From an uncultured Alphaproteobacteria bacterium (lineage in GTDB: Bacteria; Pseudomonadota; Alphaproteobacteria; RF32; CAG-239): DNA of 46,634 bases. Location of the stretch: assembly GCA_944391725.1 (NCBI GenBank), contig CALXUQ010000005.1:1-46634 (forward strand), written 5' to 3'. A program made the translations under genes and the position numbers. Below the pieces are notes generated by a model, which was not told the DNA's origin, searched no databases, and saw only the letters and a list, made by a program, of their open reading frames with translations. Position 1 is the stretch's first letter. Each line of letters starts with the position of its first letter. Shown here in pieces: positions 31,115 to 39,392 of the stretch.

Positions 31115-31528
31115 CTATTTTTTCTTGTCTTTGGAATTGGTTTTATCAGCTTTTTCTGCATCTTTGGCATTTTGTGATTCTTTAGCTTCTTCTGCCTTAG
31201 CGATTCGCACCAAAAGTTGATAATTTCTTATACTTAAGGTTGTAAAATAATCTTCTTCATTAAATTTTCCATCATTATTAACGTCAAAATCGCTGAACTT
31301 TAGCTTGTTTTGCAAATTGATTCTGGCAAATTCCGATTTGTCATATTCACTCTTGGTTACAAAGCCGTCTTCATCCAGATCCATCGCCGTAACCCGTTCT
31401 TTAGCAACACCGCGAATTTGCTCTTGCATATTGTTAAAAGCTTCTGCCACGTCAATTTTGGCTTCCGGAGCACGCCAAGCAACAACCGCACCGATTAAAC
31501 TCAAAGCAGCAAACCCAAATTTATTCAT
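31115..31528 (-). CDS. EF-hand calcium-binding protein
   Basis: A 137-residue protein. AAGGAGGGG lies before the ATG and overlaps the mtaD stop codon, so it is cotranscribed with mtaD upstream. The first ~20 residues are a hydrophobic signal or anchor (FAALSLIGAVVAWRAP) without a clear cleavage site. Two EF-hand loops are visible: D50-x-D52-x-D54-G...E61, and D82-x-N84-x-D86-G...D93. The C-terminus is a Lys/Asp/Glu-rich tail. Likely a periplasmic or envelope calcium binder; partner unknown. Confidence 0.82.
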   Translation of the reverse strand: MNKFGFAALSLIGAVVAWRAPEAKIDVAEAFNNMQEQIRGVAKERVTAMDLDEDGFVTKSEYDKSEFARINLQNKLKFSDFDVNNDGKFNEEDYFTTLSIRNYQLLVRIAKAEEAKESQNAKDAEKADKTNSKDKKK

Positions 31529-31542
31529 GACCCAACCCCTCC

Positions 31543-32793
31543 TTAGTTAATTTTTTTCACCGCAATTTTCGCCTGAGCCAAAATTTCGGCTTCATTTGGC
31601 AATACATGATTTTGCATAATAATTTTACCGTTACAAATCAGCGTGTCAACAACAGAGCTATCTGCTGCATATACCAAATTTGAAATTTGATTATAATCCG
31701 GAAACATCATCGGATTTTCAAGATTAAGCAACATACAATCCGCCAATTTACCCACTTCGATAGTACCGGCCTCAATTCCCATAATTTTTGCACCGTTCTG
31801 TGTTGCCGTGGCAAAAACATCTTCAGCTTTTCCGGCCGTTGGGTCATTAGCTTGGATTTTGGCCGCAAGAGCGCAAAGTTTCATCTCATCAAACATACTA
31901 AGGCTATTGTTAGAGGCGCTGCCATCCGTTCCAAGTCCGATTTCGCAACCCGATTTTTGCAGCTTGTCAAACATAAACATTCCCGAATTGAGCTTAAAAT
32001 TAGAAGCCGGATTAGTCACCAGTTTGACTTTATTTTTAAGAATGATGTCAATATCATTATCATCAAGCCACACCGCATGAGCCAATATGGTGCGAGGGCA
32101 GAGTGCACCAAGTTTTTCCAGATATGCGATAGGAGAGCAGCCGTGTTGTTTTTTACAATCCTTGACTTCTTTTTTAGTTTCCGAGGCGTGGATATGGAGC
32201 ATCATATGGTTGTCGCGGGCGGTTTTAGCAATATGTTCGATTAGAGGGGCAGAAACGGTATAGACCGAGTGAATGGACAAAGTCTTTTGGATTAAATCGG
32301 GAGCCGGGTTGAATAAATCCAAAAACTCTTTGATGGCATCAATTTTCTGAGCAGTTTGCTTAGGGTCAAACATATCAAACCCAACAATAGAAACGGCAGC
32401 CCTCAGACCGATTTCGGCCACGGCTTTCATAATTGCGGCTTGTCCAAAATACATATCTGAGAAGAACACCGTACCGGATTTTGCCATTTCCAACATTGCG
32501 AGTTTTGTACCGGCATAAACGATATCATCGTCAAATTTTTTCTCGCGCGGCCAAATATCTTGGGAGAGCCAAGAGAAAAGTTCTTTGTCATCACCCACAC
32601 CTTTGAGCAGGCTCATTGCCGCGTGGGTGTGCAGGTTGTAAAAAGCAGGTAAGATAGCTTTTCCGCCGGCATCAAAAATTTCATCATCAATCCCCGGGGT
32701 AATCTGAGGTGCAATCTGAGCAAAGCGGCATTTTTCAATTTTTATGTCGCAATGTTTTTGGTTTAGGGTAACATTTTTCAAAATCATATTCAT
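31543..32793 (-). CDS. mtaD: 5-methylthioadenosine/S-adenosylhomocysteine deaminase (amidohydrolase)
   Basis: About 416 residues of the metal-dependent amidohydrolase superfamily (TRZ/ATZ type). The metal ligands are in place: HTH in YNLHTHAAM, His in MMLHIHASET, His in TILAHAVWL and Asp in GLGTDGSASNN. Typical members deaminate SAH, MTA or guanine-like bases; the MtaD assignment rests on overall order (LKGVGDDKELFSWL, VTNPASNFKLNSG). The start may be 32793 or 32787; neither has a Shine-Dalgarno site. The EF-hand gene follows after 14 bases. Confidence 0.85.
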   Translation of the reverse strand: MNMILKNVTLNQKHCDIKIEKCRFAQIAPQITPGIDDEIFDAGGKAILPAFYNLHTHAAMSLLKGVGDDKELFSWLSQDIWPREKKFDDDIVYAGTKLAMLEMAKSGTVFFSDMYFGQAAIMKAVAEIGLRAAVSIVGFDMFDPKQTAQKIDAIKEFLDLFNPAPDLIQKTLSIHSVYTVSAPLIEHIAKTARDNHMMLHIHASETKKEVKDCKKQHGCSPIAYLEKLGALCPRTILAHAVWLDDNDIDIILKNKVKLVTNPASNFKLNSGMFMFDKLQKSGCEIGLGTDGSASNNSLSMFDEMKLCALAAKIQANDPTAGKAEDVFATATQNGAKIMGIEAGTIEVGKLADCMLLNLENPMMFPDYNQISNLVYAADSSVVDTLICNGKIIMQNHVLPNEAEILAQAKIAVKKIN

Positions 32794-32899
32794 ATCGCTA
32801 GTATAATCGAATAAAATTAAAATAAACAGCAATTTTTTGAGCTCAGTTCAAAAAAAAGCAAAAAAATACCGTTGTCAAGCAACGGTATTGATAATTTTA

Positions 32900-33235
32900 T
32901 TATTTTGGATTATTCATCTGATGAATTTTTTTATAAGTATCTTCACCAAATTTTACATATTCATCTTTTGTTAGTTCCTTATTTTTATCAGCATCCATAT
33001 TTGCAAAAGATTGTTCACTCCCATCTAAAGTTTTTTGTATAAGATACTTTTGATACTCTTTAATTGAAATTGTGCCATTTTTATCTTCATCAATTTTAGT
33101 AAATTCCTCACTACGAATTTTATTAAAGGCACTCTGTAATTTATCTAGGTTAACACTTATATTTTCTTGAGCATTTGCAATAGAAACATATAAACATGTA
33201 ACACACAACGAACTTAACAACAAAATTTTATTCAT
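32900..33235 (-). CDS. secreted EF-hand protein
   Basis: A 111-residue protein with a signal peptide ending ANA-QE (about residue 22). Loop 1 is D49-x-D51-x-N53-G...E60. Loop 2 is D81-x-D83-x-N85-K...E92, with Lys where Gly is expected. Loop positions match those of the paralogue at 33339-33689 exactly, so the two come from a tandem duplication. Expected in the periplasm or outside the cell; function unknown beyond calcium binding. AAGGAGATTG lies before the ATG. Confidence 0.85.
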   Translation of the reverse strand: MNKILLLSSLCVTCLYVSIANAQENISVNLDKLQSAFNKIRSEEFTKIDEDKNGTISIKEYQKYLIQKTLDGSEQSFANMDADKNKELTKDEYVKFGEDTYKKIHQMNNPK

Positions 33236-33338
33236 TTCAATCTCCTTTATATGATGCGTACCATCAATACAAACAAAACATACTATCGAAAGTTTAACAT
33301 TGAGTTAAACCATCGCGAAGCAATTAAACACAATAAGA

Positions 33339-33689
33339 CTACGATTTGGTCTGTTGTTGTTTTTTGATAGCTTCTTGGATTTTAGCCGTAAACCCACTCA
33401 TAAAACCGGTATACTCATCTTTACTGATTATACCATCTCCGTCTTTATCAAATTGAGCAAAAGATTTTTCGCTTCCCTCCAGAGTTTGTTTGACAATATA
33501 ATCTTGATATTCGGAAAGAGAAACTTCACCATCAGCATTAGTATCAATTTTTTGAAATTCTTTATCAGTCATTTCATCAAATTTTTGCTGAATTTTTTCA
33601 AAATCGATTGGGTCTGCTTCCTGAGCTGAGACATTGGCGACACCAAATGCTACCGATAAAACCAGAACGGTGAGGGATAAATATTTCAT
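33339..33689 (-). CDS. secreted EF-hand protein
   Basis: A 116-residue protein with a signal peptide ending VSA-QE (about residue 22). I chose the ATG at 33689, six bases after AAGGA; an ATG directly before it is also possible. Both EF loops are canonical: D49-x-N51-x-D53-G...E60 and D81-x-D83-x-D85-G...E92. It is a paralogue of the protein at 32900-33235. Cleavage and secretion are inferred from the signal; no partner is visible. Confidence 0.87.
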   Translation of the reverse strand: MKYLSLTVLVLSVAFGVANVSAQEADPIDFEKIQQKFDEMTDKEFQKIDTNADGEVSLSEYQDYIVKQTLEGSEKSFAQFDKDGDGIISKDEYTGFMSGFTAKIQEAIKKQQQTKS

Positions 33690-33806
33690 CATCAATCCTT
33701 TCAAGTTGAGAACATATAATTATAGGAAGGATAGATGAAAGTTCTTAATTTTTACTAAACGAGTGTGAAATTAGCTTGCAAATTTTGCGAGATAGGATAA
33801 GCTTGA

Positions 33807-33974
33807 TTTGCACTCGGGAGAGCCGAGTGTGGAGTGTCGAAACTCCTTGATCAGAAAAGAACAACTCCTTGAATGGGGAGCTGGGGAAATAAGGCTATGC
33901 ACGAATAACCCGGACTGTTCTGATCGCAGTTTCGAACTCCCCACCTCAAAGCAGTTTGAGGTGGTTTCTTTTTA
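33807..33974 (+). ncRNA. structured non-coding RNA of unknown class with its own terminator
   Basis: A first hairpin pairs CACTCGG (33811-33817) with CCGAGTG (33823-33829). A long rod follows: GGAGT/ACTCC (33831-33835/33936-33940), TCGAAACT/AGTTTCGA (33837-33844/33928-33935), an internal loop, then GATCAGAA/TTCTGATC (33849-33856/33918-33925), closing a ~60-nt apical part. A textbook terminator (10-bp stem 33941-33964, then TTTCTTTTT) abuts it. GATAAG near 33794 could be its -10 box. There is no ORF inside. The rod with internal loops recalls 6S RNA, but I cannot match its conserved parts. It may also be read into the gene at 34003. Confidence 0.65.
33941..33973 (+). terminator. intrinsic terminator of the structured RNA
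   Basis: CCACCTCAAA, loop GCAG, TTTGAGGTGG, then TTTCTTTTT. Confidence 0.93.
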
Positions 33975-34002
33975 ACTAGAAACCTAAAGGGAGTTTAGAG
34001 CT

Positions 34003-34248
34003 ATGGGACATCATCGTAACCGTATTAAAGCCTGGCATGAATGCCGCCAAGAAATTGGCGAAAAAATTAAGGATATGCGATTGGAGTTGGATTTACCACC
34101 CGAAACCGCCGCAGAAATGCTGCATATCGGCACCAAACATTTGCTTTGCCTAGAAGCAGGGGATATCCGCAGAATGGAAATCTCCTATCTCCATGCATTG
34201 GCTTATAAATATCATTATAAGCTAAAGATAAGCTTTGAGAAAAGATAA
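34003..34248 (+). CDS. small helix-turn-helix (Xre-like) protein
   Basis: An 81-residue protein. Residues ~20-70 (IGEKIKDMRLELDLPPETAAEMLHIGTKHLLCLEAGDIRRMEISYLHALAYKY) follow the Cro/C1 order: a helix, then a turn after PPETAAEMLHI, then LEAGD in the place of the usual LExG. It is probably a DNA-binding regulator. AAGGGAG lies before the ATG at a slightly long distance. It follows the structured RNA by 29 bases and ends at its own terminator. Confidence 0.75.
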   Translation: MGHHRNRIKAWHECRQEIGEKIKDMRLELDLPPETAAEMLHIGTKHLLCLEAGDIRRMEISYLHALAYKYHYKLKISFEKR

Positions 34249-34257
34249 GCCCATAAC

Positions 34258-34289
34258 AAAACTCCACCAACCAGCGTCAGTGGAGTTTT
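34258..34289 (+). terminator. intrinsic terminator
   Basis: AAAACTCCAC (34258-34267) pairs with GTGGAGTTTT (34280-34289). Confidence 0.85.
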
Positions 34290-34310
34290 GTTAGATAAGG
34301 CGATTACGGC

Positions 34311-35234
34311 TTAGCGGCTGCTCATCTTGTTTTTAGCCGCATTGGCCATAATATTTTGGTCCACCTTAACCACACCCGAAACATCTTTAGTGCTTTTAGT
34401 TTCGGGGATTAAGCCGCGTTGAGCCAAAATTCCGCGCACTTTGTTTTTTTGCATAATGGCCGGAGCTTTCTCGTCAAATTCCTTTCCTGCTTGTTTATAT
34501 AAATAATCTTCCACAAACAAATCTTTTGAGGACATAATTTTATCGTTAAGATTCATATTAGCCATATCATAATTAAATTTTAAATTACGGGCATTGTCCT
34601 TTACCATATAGCTAATATTTTGTGCACTGCCGGTCATATGTGAAGGAATGTCTTTTTTTGCCGGATTAGTACTAAGGCTTTTACCCCAGAAATCAATCGA
34701 CGCCGTCACATTATCCAAAGCATTGTATTTGCCGCCAAATAGTTTAGCAATTGGCTTGATTGCTTTTTTCCACATCGGAAGTTTTTTAGCTGGCTTTGGC
34801 ACTTCGTTTTTCTTTCCGGTTACGGCCGAACAAATAGTTGCATCGGCATAACGTCTGATTTCACTGGCCAATTCCGGAAATTGTTTGGTCAACATTTCAA
34901 CATCTTTGTTAATTTCATCAATATTAAATTGCATTTTCTCATTATTACTGCAAGCAGTTCTGGCCTCATCTCGTTTTTTCTCCAGATTTTCAACTTCTTT
35001 AGTCTTAGATGCCAGTTCAGCCGCATGCTTGCTATGGTCGGGAAAGATAGAATCCAAAATCTTATTTTTATCTTCCGGAGTTTTGGCTTTGGTAATTTCA
35101 TCATTGAACTTTTTATAAGTTTCTCTAAGCTCCTCACGATTAATTGTAATAGGAGCATGATATGACACCGGAAGTCCTATATCGCCATAGGATACTGAAT
35201 CCAAGCTAACTCCAAAACACTTATTATCACTCAT
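34311..35234 (-). CDS. unknown 307-residue protein
   Basis: The start at 35234 follows AAGGAG. There is no signal peptide and no recognised domain. Residues ~35-130 are highly charged with a heptad-like pattern (ELRETYKKFNDEITKAKT, ASKTKEVENLEKKRDEA), most likely a coiled coil. The rest is basic and Asn/Lys-rich. There is an ordinary ribosome site, unlike most other orphan genes here. It could be an effector or structural protein; I cannot say which. Confidence 0.72.
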   Translation of the reverse strand: MSDNKCFGVSLDSVSYGDIGLPVSYHAPITINREELRETYKKFNDEITKAKTPEDKNKILDSIFPDHSKHAAELASKTKEVENLEKKRDEARTACSNNEKMQFNIDEINKDVEMLTKQFPELASEIRRYADATICSAVTGKKNEVPKPAKKLPMWKKAIKPIAKLFGGKYNALDNVTASIDFWGKSLSTNPAKKDIPSHMTGSAQNISYMVKDNARNLKFNYDMANMNLNDKIMSSKDLFVEDYLYKQAGKEFDEKAPAIMQKNKVRGILAQRGLIPETKSTKDVSGVVKVDQNIMANAAKNKMSSR

Positions 35235-35366
35235 CGCCGTTCTCCTTCTTGAAAAATAAAACATTCTAACTATTATAATACACTAATTCTTGTCAAAATT
35301 CAATGAAAATAATCTATATGGCAAAATATTCTGTCTAAATTTGCCCACAATAAGGCATAAAACCTA

Positions 35367-35394
35367 AAAAAACCGGCTCGGTTGAGCCGGTTTT
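35367..35394 (-). terminator. intrinsic terminator of proS
   Basis: AAAACCGGCTC pairs with GAGCCGGTTTT around a 4-nt loop. On the minus strand a T7 tract follows. Confidence 0.92.
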
Positions 35395-35420
35395 GTAATA
35401 TGTCGCAAATACTTTATTAG

Positions 35421-36944
35421 TTAGTATGAGCGGGCATAAATCACTTCCATTACCGCAGGCTTACCAGTCAGAAGACAAGTCTTGCCGCTCATATCGTCCG
35501 GTTGGTCAAACGGAATGGCGCGGATGGTGATTTTCATCTCTTTGAGCAAGGCCTCGCTGTTGGGGTCGTTGCTCCACCCGCCGCGAACAAATGCCACTTT
35601 ACCTACTTTGCCATCGGCAATCCACTCATTAGCATTGGCAAAATAAGCCTTAAATTCGTCTTGAGTGGTGATGTCGGTACGAATATTCGCCTCTAAGCGA
35701 GCTTTGGCCGCCTCAAACATTTGTTTTTGGAGGTTTTCAATTCTGGTTTCAATCGAGTTAACAAACTCATCGCGGTCAACAATTTGCTTACCCTCAGGGG
35801 TGTTGATTTTGATGCGTTCCTTAACCATAATTTTGTTGCCGTCCACATCGCGCTTGCCAATCTCGCAAATAACCGGAGCACCTTTACGGGTCCACTCCCA
35901 GAATTTATCCACGCTGGCCCGATCGCGCTTGTCGAGTTTGATACGGATTTTCTCGCCAAACGGAGCTTTGCGGAGCAAATCTTGACGGATTTTTTCAATA
36001 TAAGCCATCACTTCGGCTTCGTCTTCAGGTTTTTTGATAACCGGAATCAGTACCACTTGGTAAGGCGCAATCCGCGGCGGCACGACCATACCTTCATCAT
36101 CGGCATGGGTCATAATCACACCGCCGATAAGTCGGGTCGAAACACCCCAAGATGTGGTGTAGGCATATTCGGGCTGATTTTGTTTGTTAACAAAGGTAAT
36201 GTTGGCCGATTTCGCAAAATTTTGCCCCAAGAAGTGCGATGTACCGGCTTGCAAAGCTTTGCCGTCTTGCATCATTGCCTCAATGCAATAGGTGTCCACA
36301 GCACCTGGGAATTTCTCGTGTTCGGGTTTCCGGCCGGGGATAACCGGCATCGCCAAAGCGTTTTCGCATACATCTTGATAAACGTGCAACATCTGAATGG
36401 TTTCTTTTTCGGCTTCATCGGCACTTGCATGCGCGGTGTGACCTTCCTGCCATAGAAATTCGCGAGTTCTCAAAAACAGGCGCGGGCGCATTTCCCAACG
36501 CACAACATTTGCCCATTGGTTAATCAGCACCGGCAAATCGCGGTAAGATTTTACCCATTTGGAGAAAGAATCAGCAATAATTGCCTCCGAAGTCGGGCGC
36601 ACGATTAAAGGTTCGTCCAAAGCCGAATCAGGCACCAGCTTGCCATCTTTCATCGACAAGCGAGAGTGAGTAACCACGGCCATTTCTTTGGCAAAACCGT
36701 CAACGTGTTCAGCCTCTTTTTGGAAGAAAGAAAGCGGAATAAACATCGGGAAATAGCAGTTTTCGTGTCCGGTTTCCTTAATTTTCTCGTCCAGCACATC
36801 GCGGATACGTTCCCAAATACCATATCCCCACGGTTTGATAACCATACACCCCGGAGAAGAAGAGTTTTCGGCCATATCGGCCTCTGCCACAATATTTTGA
36901 TACCACTCTGGATAGTTATCTTGTCTTTTATTTTTAAGAGCCAT
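35421..36944 (-). CDS. proS: prolyl-tRNA synthetase, type 3 (archaeal/eukaryotic-type)
   Basis: A 507-residue class II synthetase that charges tRNA-Pro. AAGGAATAAACTT precedes the ATG. The sequence is of the ProS3 kind: NYPEWYQNIVAEADMAENSSSPGCMVIKPWGYGIWE at the start, FLWQEGHTAHAS (motif 2), and the unique C-terminal zinc-like domain ending VIYARSY. Length and lack of the INS editing domain separate it from the long bacterial form (ProS1, ~570 residues); the short alphaproteobacterial ProS2 (~440) starts quite differently. Type 3 enzymes occur in scattered bacteria, usually by transfer. The window also carries a tRNA-Pro with bacterial identity bases. Confidence 0.94.
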   Translation of the reverse strand: MALKNKRQDNYPEWYQNIVAEADMAENSSSPGCMVIKPWGYGIWERIRDVLDEKIKETGHENCYFPMFIPLSFFQKEAEHVDGFAKEMAVVTHSRLSMKDGKLVPDSALDEPLIVRPTSEAIIADSFSKWVKSYRDLPVLINQWANVVRWEMRPRLFLRTREFLWQEGHTAHASADEAEKETIQMLHVYQDVCENALAMPVIPGRKPEHEKFPGAVDTYCIEAMMQDGKALQAGTSHFLGQNFAKSANITFVNKQNQPEYAYTTSWGVSTRLIGGVIMTHADDEGMVVPPRIAPYQVVLIPVIKKPEDEAEVMAYIEKIRQDLLRKAPFGEKIRIKLDKRDRASVDKFWEWTRKGAPVICEIGKRDVDGNKIMVKERIKINTPEGKQIVDRDEFVNSIETRIENLQKQMFEAAKARLEANIRTDITTQDEFKAYFANANEWIADGKVGKVAFVRGGWSNDPNSEALLKEMKITIRAIPFDQPDDMSGKTCLLTGKPAVMEVIYARSY

Positions 36945-37079
36945 AAGTTTATTCCTTTTCTTGTTTTAATATCGCAATTAAAAGCCCGCCGCCCCAGTGC
37001 CGCAGGCTGAATTTTTTAGACCTCAGCCTAAAAAACACCTCAAAGTAACAGAAATAAAACCAAAAGTGAATAGTTTTCT

Positions 37080-37108
37080 TTGAAAAAAAGCCGATTTTGT
37101 GTTATAAT
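37080..37108 (+). promoter_or_regulatory. sigma70-like promoter of the gene at 37201
   Basis: TTGAAA (37080-37085), 17-bp spacer, TATAAT (37103-37108). It gives a ~85-nt leader with the inverted repeat TTCTCTAAAGAGAA at 37156-37169 and then TATTAACTTAAAAAAA before the ATG. Confidence 0.75.
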
Positions 37109-37200
37109 CAAGCTGTTTAGAGAATTTTTTTGGATGATTATTGTGGTGAGGTTAGTTCTCTAAAGAGAAAAACTGATTATTAACTTAAAAAAATAAAAAT

Positions 37201-37479
37201 ATGGAAACATCAACTTTGTTTACATTACTGCTTTGGGGTATTTATATACTGAACTTGTTCGGTATCTCCAAGGAAGTTGCGGATGCTGTCTATAATGGGA
37301 CCGGTAAGGTCTTTGGCGGTGTCCTTATAGGAATTGGTCTCGGTATTTGGTCAATTTGGCGAACAAATATTACTTTTTTGTTCGCCGACCGACTCGATAC
37401 AGCCGTGTTTTGGGCGATAATCCTAACCTTGGGTTGGACGCTCATCTCTTGGTTGTATTGCCGGAGACGTAACGCCTAA
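37201..37479 (+). CDS. small unknown membrane protein
   Basis: 92 residues with about three TM segments (5-22, 38-54, 66-86) and a basic C-terminus (CRRRNA). No family recognised. A single-gene unit with a near-consensus promoter, a folded A/T-rich leader without a Shine-Dalgarno site, and a terminator directly after the stop. Probably in the inner membrane. Confidence 0.72.
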   Translation: METSTLFTLLLWGIYILNLFGISKEVADAVYNGTGKVFGGVLIGIGLGIWSIWRTNITFLFADRLDTAVFWAIILTLGWTLISWLYCRRRNA

Positions 37480-37480
37480 A

Positions 37481-37520
37481 AAAAGCCTGTTTAACTTCTG
37501 TTAAGCAGGCTTTTCTGTTT
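37481..37520 (+). terminator. intrinsic terminator
   Basis: AAAAGCCTG and CAGGCTTTT, extended by TTAAC/GTTAA, followed by a T-rich stretch. Confidence 0.88.
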
Positions 37521-37568
37521 TTTATGACCAGATTTTGACGAAAAAACGGTGAAAAAACTAATTTTTTG

Positions 37569-37597
37569 TTGACGAAAATTTATCCGCAAGCTACATT
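37569..37597 (+). promoter_or_regulatory. sigma70-like promoter of the gene at 37660
   Basis: TTGACG (37569-37574), 17-bp spacer, TACATT (37592-37597). Confidence 0.6.
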
Positions 37598-37659
37598 ACC
37601 GCTATCTACAAATTTTTATATTCCATCATTAGCACATTATTCACATAAATCCATATATT

Positions 37660-38196
37660 ATGAACCGTAGAGAATTTAAAAAAAGACGCGTTAAATTGTA
37701 TCAGACCCCGGAAATTGTTCAGCATTTCCTGGCTCTGCAGTTTAAGGATTTCGGGATTGATTTTACCGCGGTAAACTCTCGTCCCGTATTAGGTCAGATT
37801 CGCGAACTTGGCCATGATGAACTGGCATGGATCTGGCGCGTGAGTGAAGACACTTTCCTTTTGTGCTACCCAGGTCAGAAGGAGAAGTTTTCGTTCATTC
37901 GTGGCAATGCTGGTTTCAATCTGGCTATTAGCGGCAAAATCTATTGCGAGCGCCGCGAAGATGATTTGTCCATGTTTTGGGCTCATGGTAAAGTTCAAAG
38001 AGCTAAGGATTTGAGCTTTTACATTGAGGTAACCCACTATGGACTTGATTTTAAAACGAGTCCCTTATGGACCACGGTTCGACCGGGAGAAACCGAAGGC
38101 AAAAAGGTTGTTATGCCGATTTTACCTGCACGTCTTCCGCTCAAAAAACGCAACCGTCATCGCTTTGATGAGAAACAAATTGAAGCCATGATGTAA
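37660..38196 (+). CDS. unknown 178-residue protein
   Basis: A soluble, basic protein (starts MNRREFKKRRVKLY, ends in KKRNRHRFDEKQ) of no family I recognise. The middle has alternating strands (ELAWIWRVSEDTFLLCY, SFIRGNAGFNLAISG), so a beta-rich fold is likely. It has its own promoter, a ~55-nt leader without a Shine-Dalgarno site (a weaker version of the TATTAA leader) and a strong terminator. Confidence 0.7.
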   Translation: MNRREFKKRRVKLYQTPEIVQHFLALQFKDFGIDFTAVNSRPVLGQIRELGHDELAWIWRVSEDTFLLCYPGQKEKFSFIRGNAGFNLAISGKIYCERREDDLSMFWAHGKVQRAKDLSFYIEVTHYGLDFKTSPLWTTVRPGETEGKKVVMPILPARLPLKKRNRHRFDEKQIEAMM

Positions 38197-38210
38197 TTGC
38201 CACCCACAAA

Positions 38211-38244
38211 GACGCCCCGAATTTGCAAAATTCCGGGGCGTTTT
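38211..38244 (+). terminator. intrinsic terminator
   Basis: ACGCCCCG and CGGGGCGT arms, extended by AATT pairs, followed by TTTT. Confidence 0.85.
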
Positions 38245-38271
38245 GCCGGTCAAAATATCCGAATATTGTGC

Positions 38272-38805
38272 TTAGTTTATGTCGCTGATTTCCTCAATCG
38301 CCTTGCGGTTGTCTTTTTCAGCGGCAATTTCATCTGCCATGGCCTCTCTGGCCTCACTTTGTTGCATCCGCAGCTCATTAATTTCCTTGGCTTGTTTAAT
38401 TGCTAAATCCTTGCTGGCTTGAGCTTGTTGACGCAAAATTTCTTTATTGTGGTCCGCAAAAGACGAGTCCTCAATTTTTTCGATAGCCTCATCATATTTT
38501 TCTTCAATATCACGAAGCTCTTTTTTGAGCCAATCGTGGTGCTTTTTCTTCTTGTGAGCTTTTTCCTTGTCTTTATGGTGTTTTTTCATCTCTTTGTCTT
38601 TTTTGTGCTTTTTTTTGAGCATTTTTTGACAATTGCAATCTTCATCTTGAGCCATACAGTTGCAGTTTGTTGCAGCCGAGTCTTGAGCTTGCACAACTGC
38701 CACATCGGCTTTGGTATGGTTCTTGCGCTGCGCCTGAGCGTTTTCAACCCCCAAAAGGCAAAAGAGCGAGCACATTGCCGCCGTCAAATATAACATTTTT
38801 TTCAT
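38272..38805 (-). CDS. secreted His/Lys-rich protein with a cysteine cluster
   Basis: A 177-residue protein with signal peptide ending NAQA-Q (about residue 25). AAGGATTACAGC precedes the ATG. Residues 48-60 hold CNC and DCNC separated by a short acidic stretch. Residues 62-92 are almost only Lys and His with some Asp/Glu (KKKHKKDKEMKKHHK, AHKKKKHH). The rest is a charged coiled coil. Clusters of Cys and His suggest metal capture in the periplasm (copper, nickel or zinc); that is inference. No family recognised. Confidence 0.72.
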   Translation of the reverse strand: MKKMLYLTAAMCSLFCLLGVENAQAQRKNHTKADVAVVQAQDSAATNCNCMAQDEDCNCQKMLKKKHKKDKEMKKHHKDKEKAHKKKKHHDWLKKELRDIEEKYDEAIEKIEDSSFADHNKEILRQQAQASKDLAIKQAKEINELRMQQSEAREAMADEIAAEKDNRKAIEEISDIN

Positions 38806-39063
38806 GCTGTAATCCTTACAAAATTAAACCAAGCTCAACAGATATAGTTAACAAAAAGTAAAATACAACGATAATTTATTTAAATAAAAATCTTGCAATG
38901 TAAAAAAGATGGTTTAACCTAAAATAGATAACTGGGTTGGGTGTGCTAAGAATAATTTTTTAGAAATTGTTTAATACCACAGCATATTTTATGTCTGGCA
39001 ATAACAGTTTACCACAACCTTATAAGTTATAGTGGATTAACCTGTTAGATTGAGGAAAAAGTT
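38806..39063 (+). other. gap before the cold-shock gene, probable long leader
   Basis: 258 bases without a gene. It must hold the promoter and 5' leader of the cold-shock gene. TTATAA at 39020-39025 could be a -10 box, but I cannot find a good partner. Long leaders that refold in the cold are common for csp genes. Confidence 0.4.
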
Positions 39064-39267
39064 ATGGCAACAGGAACAGTTAAATGGTTTAACAACAAAA
39101 AAGGTTTTGGTTTCATCATTCCCGACGCCGGCGGACAAGATGTATTTGTACACATTTCCGCTGTTCAAAAAGCCGGAATGCGCACCTTGGATGAAGGCGC
39201 AAAAATCAGCTATGAGTTGATGAGCGAAAGAGGCAAAACTGTTGCCGGCGAGCTAAAATTGCTGTAA
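39064..39267 (+). CDS. cold-shock protein (CspA family)
   Basis: 67 residues, a single cold-shock domain. RNP1 is KGFGFI and RNP2 is VFVHI, the surface that binds single-stranded RNA and DNA. It melts RNA structure in the cold as a chaperone or antiterminator. GAGGAAAAAG precedes the ATG, and the transcript ends at the terminator at 39286-39312. Confidence 0.97.
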   Translation: MATGTVKWFNNKKGFGFIIPDAGGQDVFVHISAVQKAGMRTLDEGAKISYELMSERGKTVAGELKLL

Positions 39268-39285
39268 TTTATGGCAAGTTGTTAT

Positions 39286-39312
39286 CAAACCCCGACTTGG
39301 TTCGGGGTTTTT
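39286..39312 (+). terminator. intrinsic terminator of the cold-shock gene
   Basis: AAACCCCGA, short loop, TTCGGGGTTTTTT. Confidence 0.93.
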
Positions 39313-39392
39313 TGTTGCATAAATCCAAAAATAATGTTAGTTTCCGCTTAGTATGTAAAACATTTATTTGTATAATTAAAATATTATTGCTT

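Noticed and set aside
33807..33974. 6S RNA (ssrS) or SRP RNA
   Set aside because: The rod shape fits 6S only in outline and I could not find its conserved central bubble; the SRP GGAA-loop hairpin with its symmetric loop is absent.
35721..36455. 244-residue plus-strand frame inside proS
   Set aside because: Antisense shadow of a strongly conserved synthetase, with no promoter or ribosome site.
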